Positions 6,450-10,721 of a stretch of DNA of 10,721 bases are shown in pieces. The position numbers were made by a program, and so were the translations under genes. Position 1 is the first letter of the stretch. Each line of letters begins with the position of its first letter. The notes below the pieces were generated by a model. The model ran no database searches. It saw only the letters and a program-made list of their open reading frames with translations, and was not told where the DNA came from. The stretch comes from Planctomycetota bacterium (GTDB lineage Bacteria > Planctomycetota > Brocadiia > JAJRTI01), in the NCBI GenBank assembly GCA_024278415.1, contig JAJRTI010000300.1, positions 1-10,721 of the forward strand, in the 5' to 3' direction.

Positions 6450-7577
6450 TCATCTCGCAAAGAACTTGGCAACGAAACTCAAGTCCACGAACACCGCAGA
6501 CTCCGGGCAGATCTCATGGCAGCAGAAGCACTCGATGCACTTCGCCTTGTCGAGCACGGGCCGGTCGTCGCCCATGACGAGCGCGTCGGCCGGGCATTTC
6601 TCGATACACTTGCCACAACGTTCGCACGCGTCGCCAAACCCCGGCCGCACCCACACGAAATGACTCACCAAGTTTAGCAGAAACTCGGGCACGTAGCGCA
6701 GCACCGTTGTGCGCGCGGGCAGGAACTCTGCCGGCCGCAGTTCGTCCACTGTCGAGCCGGCCACGCGAATCGCGGCCAAGTCGGCAACGCCGAGGCCGCG
6801 CTCGGCCGCGAGTTTCAGATAAAGCATGCGTGGCGGCTTGAGCCCGCAGATCTCCCCACACACCATGTCCAGCGCAACCGCGTCCTGGCCAGCCGCGACA
6901 AAGCCCAGCGGTTTCGGCCGGCCGGCAGACGGGCCATCGCCCTCCATGCCGACCACTGCATCCACGATGCTCAATGCCGGCCGCACCGCCTCGAACACGT
7001 CCACCATGAGCGCTTGGAACGTGCTCGGCTTGGGCAACTTGCTGTGCCAATCCGCCTTGCTCATGCCGGGCAAGCAGCCGTAGGTGTTCTTCACTGCGCA
7101 CGTGAGCACGGTGATGGTGTGCGTCTTGAGCTTGGGCACGGAGATGACCACGTCCGCGTCCGCGACCACCTTCGCCACGTGCACGTCCCGCCCGCGAATG
7201 GTCTTGCGCTCGACGCCCGCCGTCTCGAAGCTCACCAATTCCGCACCCTGCCGCGCACAGACCTCGGCCATGCCCGTTGTGCTCCACACATTCTCAATGC
7301 CCTGGCTGATGAGCCCCGGGCTGTCGCCCACGATCGGTTGGCCGCCAGCCGCGTTCACCAACTTAAGCACGGCCTCGACGACCGCGGGATGCGTGGTGAC
7401 CGCGTCCTCCGGCGCCCGCGGCATGAGCAAGTTGGGCTTCACGAGCACCCGCTGGCCCGGCGCGACGAACGCTCCCATCCCCCCCACCGACTGCACCGCT
7501 TCCTCGACGGCCGCGTCGACGTCCGCTTGCTCGTACGACGCACAGCCGGCAAGGGCAACCGTTGGGCTGTAGCTCAA
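6450..7577 (-). CDS. DUF362 protein with C-terminal 2x[4Fe-4S] ferredoxin domain
   Basis: 375 residues from a TTG start (7575-7577) that overlaps the lpxK stop as TTGA and has GGGAGGG 4 nt upstream; the only ATG further upstream lies 111 nt inside lpxK. The DUF362 domain covers about 5-280, with VLVKPNLL (44-51), VGDSPG (83-88), ISVPKLKTHTITVLTCAVKN (145-164) and YGCLPG (166-171). The C-terminal region carries two ferredoxin motifs of the form CxxCxxCxxxCP: C318, C321, C324, C328 and C347, C350, C353, C357, with an extra C352. No membrane segment is obvious, so it is probably a cytoplasmic redox protein. The biochemical role of DUF362 proteins is not established. Its position between lpxK and the acyltransferase gene, with coupled starts, suggests a role tied to envelope biogenesis, but that is inference. 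Confidence 0.88.
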   Translation of the reverse strand: MSYSPTVALAGCASYEQADVDAAVEEAVQSVGGMGAFVAPGQRVLVKPNLLMPRAPEDAVTTHPAVVEAVLKLVNAAGGQPIVGDSPGLISQGIENVWSTTGMAEVCARQGAELVSFETAGVERKTIRGRDVHVAKVVADADVVISVPKLKTHTITVLTCAVKNTYGCLPGMSKADWHSKLPKPSTFQALMVDVFEAVRPALSIVDAVVGMEGDGPSAGRPKPLGFVAAGQDAVALDMVCGEICGLKPPRMLYLKLAAERGLGVADLAAIRVAGSTVDELRPAEFLPARTTVLRYVPEFLLNLVSHFVWVRPGFGDACERCGKCIEKCPADALVMGDDRPVLDKAKCIECFCCHEICPESAVFVDLSFVAKFFAR

Positions 7578-7588
7578 TTCGCCCTCCC
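7574..7588 (-). promoter_or_regulatory. lpxK stop / DUF362 start overlap with ribosome binding site
   Basis: On the minus strand GGGAGGG (7582-7588), then CGAA, then TTGA (7574-7577), in which the TTG start of the DUF362 gene overlaps the TGA stop of lpxK. The layout indicates re-initiation or coupled translation and is the reason for choosing a TTG start. Confidence 0.7.
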
Positions 7589-8641
7589 ATCGCCTTTTCC
7601 GAGCGCCTCCTTGATGAGCCGGCCTAGCGCCTCTTCTTCCTCCACAACTTGTATCGCAACGTGTATGGCGAATGCCGTCACGGGCCACTCTCTGAAAAAG
7701 TCGAGTTTCACTTGATCCTTCTGGGTGGTCACAATGGCCTCCGCGCCGGCGGCGACCGCCGCGTCAGCCACGGCCAGCGCGTCCGCAGTCGAGTAGGCGT
7801 GGTGGTCCGGAAAGGCCCGCCCCCCAGCCACTTCCGCACCGACCGACGCCAGCGTGTCCACGAACGCTCGTGGATGGCCGATGCCGCAAAACCAAAACAC
7901 GCGCTTCCCGGCGAGCCACTCGCACGACTCCGCCGGCGCCCCGTCGAGCCGCGCCAAGCGCGTCGGCGCGTGCAGGCTCTCGGCCAGCAGTGCGCTCCGC
8001 GCCAGCGGCCGCACCGCGTGGCGCACCCTCTCCAGTTGATCCTCGGAGACCGCGTCCGTGCGCGTGAGCACCACGGCCCCCGCGCGGCGCAACTGGCGAG
8101 CCGGCTCCCGCAGCGTGCCGCTCGGCAGGAGCCGGCCATTGCCAAATGGCCGCGTCGCGTCCACCAGCACAATGTCCAGGTCGCGGTGGATCGCAAGGTG
8201 CTGGAACGCGTCGTCCAGGATAATACTGTCTGCCCCGGATTTGTCAATCGCGGCGCGTGCTCCGCGAACTCGGCAGGCGTCGAGCAGATGCGGCACGTCA
8301 GGCAGATTCGCGGCCAGCACGCGGTGCTCGTCGTTGGTTTCGGCGTCGCCCGCGCCATACCCGCGGCTCACGATAGCCGGCTTCCTGCCGGCGCCGATCA
8401 AGCGCCGGCAGACCCACTCGACGAACGGAGTTTTGCCAGTGCCCCCGGCAGTGATGTTGCCCACACTGATGACAGGGGCCGGGATCCGTTCACGTTTCAG
8501 CAGCCCCGCCGCGTACGCGGCCCGCCGCGCGGCCACAGCCAGCCCGTACGCGCACGCCGCAGGCCACGTCGCCCCGCGGTACGTGGCCGCGGCCAGGCCG
8601 GCCGTGTCGCCTGCCATGACGCTCTCAATCCATTGGCGCAC
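7574..8641 (-). CDS. lpxK: Tetraacyldisaccharide 4'-kinase
   Basis: 355 residues from a GTG (8639-8641) preceded at 8 nt by AAAGGAG; the open frame extends to 8797 but that part runs through a palindromic repeat and is rejected. The Walker A segment is GNITAGGTGKTP (61-72), following VISV. Further LpxK features are VSRGYG (91-96), ILDDAFQH (141-148), DIVLVDATRPFGNGRLLPSG (156-175), TLREP (176-180), and a C-terminal region with GIGHPRAF, FPDHHAY and VTTQKD. It phosphorylates the 4' position of the tetraacyl-disaccharide 1-phosphate to make lipid IVA at the inner membrane. The N-terminal stretch 13-48 is Ala-rich and hydrophobic, as expected for the membrane helix. It is the first gene of the four-gene envelope operon. 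Confidence 0.94.
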   Translation of the reverse strand: MRQWIESVMAGDTAGLAAATYRGATWPAACAYGLAVAARRAAYAAGLLKRERIPAPVISVGNITAGGTGKTPFVEWVCRRLIGAGRKPAIVSRGYGAGDAETNDEHRVLAANLPDVPHLLDACRVRGARAAIDKSGADSIILDDAFQHLAIHRDLDIVLVDATRPFGNGRLLPSGTLREPARQLRRAGAVVLTRTDAVSEDQLERVRHAVRPLARSALLAESLHAPTRLARLDGAPAESCEWLAGKRVFWFCGIGHPRAFVDTLASVGAEVAGGRAFPDHHAYSTADALAVADAAVAAGAEAIVTTQKDQVKLDFFREWPVTAFAIHVAIQVVEEEEALGRLIKEALGKGDGRAN

Positions 8642-8649
8642 GGGGAGGT

Positions 8650-8656
8650 CTCCTTT
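8650..8656 (-). promoter_or_regulatory. Ribosome binding site of lpxK
   Basis: AAAGGAG on the minus strand, 8 nt before the GTG at 8639-8641. It decides the GTG start against the longer open frame. Confidence 0.7.
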
Positions 8657-8675
8657 GCGCGATGCCTGCCACGAC

Positions 8676-8703
8676 GGGTCACGGACGTCCACGTCCGTGA
8701 CCC
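8676..8703. repeat. Perfect 13-bp hairpin just upstream of lpxK
   Basis: GGGTCACGGACGT (8676-8688), CC, then ACGTCCGTGACCC (8691-8703). This 28-nt palindrome ends about 20 nt before the lpxK ribosome binding site and could form in the 5' leader or serve as an operator. Given the many other palindromes here, it may simply be one more interspersed repeat. Confidence 0.75.
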
Positions 8704-8806
8704 CAAGGCGCGGCCCTCCTGGTCCGCCGGGAATCCGATGATTCGCGAGCGAAGGAAAGGGAGGAGGGATGACAGGCAGCCGCCCAGTAGTCGGCAATCA
8801 TCGCGA

Positions 8807-8865
8807 CACGGGCACAAGCCCCGTGCTGGCGTTCAGCGACATCGACAATCCCGAAGCTTCGGGAT
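8807..8865. repeat. Two further palindromes in the lpxK upstream gap
   Basis: CACGGG (8807-8812) pairs with CCCGTG (8820-8825), and an 18-nt perfect palindrome centred on AAGCTT lies at 8848-8865 (arms ATCCCGAAG and CTTCGGGAT). These belong to the 452-nt gap 8642-9093, which has no supportable gene. The 86-codon frame on the minus strand (8798-9058) is the translation of these palindromes and repeat copy A. Nothing else is recognisable between 8704 and 8806 or between 8866 and 8947. Confidence 0.65.
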
Positions 8866-8947
8866 CGTTCCGGCCGCGATAAGAGACTACGCTATCTCGC
8901 AGACTTCGCCGCGAGAAAGGGGCGGCTGCGCCGCAGTAGGCTCGTTG

Positions 8948-9057
8948 GTAGTAGGGCGATTCATCGCCCGTCTCTGACGCGGGCTCATGGACATTCGACG
9001 GGCGATGAATCGCCCTACTACGAGCCTCGCCACGTCGCGCCGCACACATCGACAACA
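8948..9057 (-). repeat. Dispersed palindromic repeat, copy A (110 nt, minus orientation)
   Basis: It contains two perfectly complementary 25-nt arms (8948-8972 and 8997-9021) built around GGGCGATTCATCGCCC, a 24-nt loop, and a 36-nt leader that on the minus strand begins TGTTGTCGATGTGT. The reverse complement matches copy B at 10093-10202 with the same 36+25+24+25 layout. Weaker similarity continues from 9058 to about 9089, close to the stop of the toroid gene. No transposase or clear target duplication is seen. Confidence 0.85.
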
Positions 9058-9093
9058 AGTTGTCGCCACATTCGTGTTAACGGGCCAAGGGCC

Positions 9094-10056
9094 TCACAGC
9101 TTGCTCAGCAGGATCGCTGCGTCTTCCTGGAGCCACACGTTGAACTCGGCCGCGTGGTCGATGTAGATGAGCGGGATATCTGGCTCCGTCTCGTCTCGCC
9201 AGCCGCCTTCGGGGTACTGCGTCTCCAGCAGCATGTCGCCGAACGCGCACACCGCGTCCCGCGCGCGGGTGTCGTCGGTGAGCAAGTAGTACAGCGCGCA
9301 CGCGAGGCTCGTCTTGCCGCTGCCCACGTACGTGAACCGGTCGTCGAAAAACTTGAAGTGCAGTTCGAAGCACTTCGCCGCAAGATCGAGCCAGCTCTGC
9401 TCGCCGGTGATCATGTGCAGCCGGCAGAAGAGCTGCATGGGCAGCGCCACCTCCCAGTATGCTTGCTTGGGCTTGCCATAGTCGATGTACGCGGCTTGGG
9501 GGCTCACGTCCAAGGTCACCAGCGTCCCGTCGCGCGTGGTTTGGCAGTAGAACTTGTCGTCGTCCGGTTGTTGGTCGAGCAGGCGGATGCACCACTGTGC
9601 GATCTTCTCCGCCACGTCCATGCGGCCGATGCCGAGCGCAGCCACGCCGGTCCACGCGGTCGCGAGCGACCGACAGTATTCGTCCTTTTCGAAGTGGGGC
9701 AGCCCGCCGCATTCCGTCTGGCACGACGCAAGGAAATTGAAGACAGGATAGCTCAGGTCGAACCGGCCCAGCCGGTGCGCGCCATGGAAAAACCACGCGT
9801 GCTTGTAGCAATCGCCGTTGTACTCCTTGAGTTGGCCATCCGGTTCGAGTCGCTCCCGCTTGACCCAGTTGAGCAGCATTTGTGCGCGAGCGAACTCGCC
9901 GGACATCTGCCACGAGTACGCCTGCTTGTGGAACGCATCGTGCGCAAAGCCGTCCCAGATGTATCCGCCGTCAGGCTGCTGGAACTGCAATTGGAAATCG
10001 ACCGCGTTGCGGCCCGCGGCTTGGTACTGCGCGATCTTCTGCTTGAGGTCGCTCAT
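9094..10056 (-). CDS. Uncharacterised protein, alpha/alpha-toroid (six-hairpin or prenyltransferase-like) fold
   Basis: 320 residues; the start is the ATG at 10054-10056 with AAGGAG 6 nt upstream. I do not recognise a named family. It is rich in aromatic residues and helical repeats, each followed by a Gly-Asp turn: QPDGGYIWDGFAHD (27-40), EPDGQL (71-76), CGGLPHF (116-122), RDGTLVT (175-181) and TQYPEGGWRDE (279-289). The last resembles the QW-type motif of terpenoid cyclase and prenyltransferase toroids; the overall pattern also resembles six-hairpin glycosidases and sugar epimerases. There is no signal peptide or membrane segment, so it is probably cytoplasmic. Conserved-looking acidic and aromatic residues (D35, H39, W49, D293, E304) are candidates for an active site but unproven. 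It is transcribed toward lpxK across a 452-nt repeat-rich gap, so it is probably not in that operon, and inverted repeats flank it. Confidence 0.8.
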   Translation of the reverse strand: MSDLKQKIAQYQAAGRNAVDFQLQFQQPDGGYIWDGFAHDAFHKQAYSWQMSGEFARAQMLLNWVKRERLEPDGQLKEYNGDCYKHAWFFHGAHRLGRFDLSYPVFNFLASCQTECGGLPHFEKDEYCRSLATAWTGVAALGIGRMDVAEKIAQWCIRLLDQQPDDDKFYCQTTRDGTLVTLDVSPQAAYIDYGKPKQAYWEVALPMQLFCRLHMITGEQSWLDLAAKCFELHFKFFDDRFTYVGSGKTSLACALYYLLTDDTRARDAVCAFGDMLLETQYPEGGWRDETEPDIPLIYIDHAAEFNVWLQEDAAILLSKL

Positions 10057-10062
10057 GTTCAG

Positions 10063-10068
10063 CTCCTT
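10063..10068 (-). promoter_or_regulatory. Ribosome binding site of the toroid gene
   Basis: AAGGAG on the minus strand, 6 nt before the ATG at 10054-10056. It lies at the edge of the extended similarity between repeat copies A and B, so the repeat may supply the translation signal. Confidence 0.7.
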
Positions 10069-10092
10069 AGCGCCTTAACGCGGATGGCGCTA

Positions 10093-10202
10093 TGTTGTCG
10101 ATGTGTTCGGTGCGCGGCGACGTGCTTGGTAGTAGGGCAATTCATTCCCCGTCGAACGTCCTTGGTCTCACGAAGCAGACGGGCGATAAATCGCCCTACT
10201 AC
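10093..10202 (+). repeat. Dispersed palindromic repeat, copy B (110 nt, plus orientation)
   Basis: It begins TGTTGTCGATGTGT and contains arms 10129-10153 and 10178-10202 around a 24-nt loop (10154-10177). Against the reverse complement of copy A the arms differ at three and one positions, while the loop matches at only 14 of 24. Within copy B four of the 25 stem pairs are mismatched, so it is a decayed copy. It lies in opposite orientation to copy A on the other side of the toroid gene. Confidence 0.85.
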
Positions 10203-10249
10203 AAGCGTGGCGCCTTATCCGTGAGGAACCGCGATGAAAGAAGCTGGAG

Positions 10250-10269
10250 CGGAATGCCTTTGCATTCCG
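10250..10269. repeat. Small hairpin
   Basis: CGGAATGC, CTTT, GCATTCCG: a perfect 8-bp stem with a 4-nt loop. It is part of the 665-nt non-coding stretch 10057-10721. Open frames across this stretch are translations of the repeats. Confidence 0.6.
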
Positions 10270-10334
10270 ATGCTTCCTCAGCCGAACGCGGCGGGCGGGA
10301 AGTGAATTACTCGCTGATCGCAACAAGTCGACAT

Positions 10335-10544
10335 CAACACCGAAGGTGTTGCGTCCTACAGCCCAGGGTTCGCGAGGCTTGGCGAGCAACCCTGGGATAT
10401 CCAGGCCTTGATTGCAGGAACCCTGTAAGGGTTCCGTCGATGGACTCAACCCTTACAAGGTTGTTTTTCCTTCCACGCCCCCGTCCCAGGGTTGCGCCCT
10501 TCGGCCGCAACCCTGGGCTGTAGGACGCAATCCCGTTGGGATTG
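10335..10544. repeat. Nested palindromic repeat cluster
   Basis: A perfect 22-bp inverted repeat (10349-10370 with 10509-10530) encloses 138 nt. In and around it are CAACACC-GAA-GGTGTTG (10335-10351), CCCAGGGTT paired with AACCCTGGG (10362-10370 and 10388-10396), GGAACCC-TGTAA-GGGTTCC (10417-10435), CCCAGGGTTGCG paired with CGCAACCCTGGG (10485-10496 and 10506-10517) and CAATCCC-GTT-GGGATTG (10528-10544). The arms are shared, so alternative pairings are possible. The arrangement looks like one palindrome family inserted into or duplicated within another. Confidence 0.8.
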
Positions 10545-10631
10545 ACGAAGGGTAACACTTCAGCCAAGTACAACAGCCATGTACCGGAGTACTGTCAAAG
10601 CTTCCGTGCAACGCCGCGTGTTGGGGTATCT

Positions 10632-10692
10632 GAATCCCAACGGGATTCCGGATATCAGCCCAGGGTTCGCGAGCGAAGCTCGCAACCCTGGG
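10632..10692. repeat. Further copies of the same palindrome family at the right edge
   Basis: GAATCCC-AAC-GGGATTC (10632-10648) is a near reverse of the unit at 10528-10544. A longer hairpin follows: CCCAGGGTTCGCGAGC (10659-10674), GAA, GCTCGCAACCCTGGG (10678-10692), a 15-bp stem with one bulged C at 10668. The last nine bases of the window are all C. Nothing recognisable lies in 10545-10631. Confidence 0.75.
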
Positions 10693-10721
10693 TTTTGAGG
10701 CGCACAGCTTCGCCCCCCCCC

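Noticed and set aside
7649..8977. 442-codon plus-strand frame opposite lpxK
   Set aside because: Antisense to a complete lpxK and runs into palindromic repeats; no motifs.
8798..9058. Minus-strand 86-codon frame and plus-strand 10092-10523 frame that look like homologous small proteins
   Set aside because: Their similarity (both begin MLSMC and share RAIH.PSNV) arises because both are translations of the 110-nt repeat copies, including the palindrome. No ribosome binding site or protein family supports them.
9300..9330. GSGKTS in the toroid protein as a P-loop
   Set aside because: The full GxxxxGK[ST] spacing is not met (VGSGKTS lacks the first glycine in register) and no Walker B or nucleotide-binding fold follows.
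10335..10692. CRISPR array
   Set aside because: The repeated units are palindromes of different length and spacing with no regular repeat-spacer period and no cas genes.
10713..10721. Run of nine C residues at the window end
   Set aside because: A homopolymer at the extreme end is as likely to be a contig-end or sequencing artefact as a real feature.

Overview
The window reads as a GC-rich, Gram-negative (LPS-making) bacterial chromosome or metagenomic contig. All nine genes I can support lie on the minus strand; the long plus-strand open frames are antisense shadows. Lipid A and heptose genes show an LPS outer membrane. YdjC, NagB-like and GH20 genes, a DUF362 ferredoxin protein and an abundance of short palindromic repeats recall uncultured phyla such as Planctomycetota, Lentisphaerota, Hydrogenedentota or Sumerlaeota. 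That placement is an impression from gene content and repeat style; the sequence does not settle the phylum.

Layout in transcription order (right to left): 10057-10721 is non-coding and packed with palindromic repeats. At 9094-10056 is an uncharacterised alpha/alpha-toroid-like protein, bracketed by two inverted copies of a dispersed repeat of at least 110 nt (8948-9057 and 10093-10202). 8642-9093 is a second repeat-rich gap. Then comes a tight operon, lpxK (7574-8641), DUF362/2x[4Fe-4S] protein (6450-7577), lpxL-like acyltransferase (5520-6440) and hldE (3935-5515), with junctions of a 4-nt overlap, 9 nt and 4 nt. A 163-nt gap with a perfect 12-bp inverted repeat leads to gmhA (3202-3771), a divergent NagB-like protein (2315-3127) and a YdjC/ChbG-type deacetylase (1360-2313), the last two separated by 1 nt. 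A third repeat-rich gap (921-1359) precedes a secreted GH20-like beta-N-acetylhexosaminidase that runs off the left edge (1-920).

How the genes fit together: LpxK phosphorylates the lipid A disaccharide, the LpxL-like enzyme adds a secondary acyl chain, and GmhA plus bifunctional HldE feed ADP-heptose to the inner core (GmhB and HldD are not in the window). The downstream genes look like amino-sugar handling: GH20 releases N-acetylhexosamine, YdjC-family enzymes remove N-acetyl groups, and NagB-family enzymes deaminate and isomerise amino sugars. By eye, the NagB-like protein has lost residues that bind the substrate phosphate in E. coli NagB, so its substrate may differ. The DUF362 protein has no known role in lipid A synthesis, although it is translationally coupled to lpxK.

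The most distinctive non-coding signals are the inverted repeats hugging both ends of the toroid gene, and mini-hairpins with different stems that nearly all share a three-base loop of GAA, GCA or GTT on one strand.
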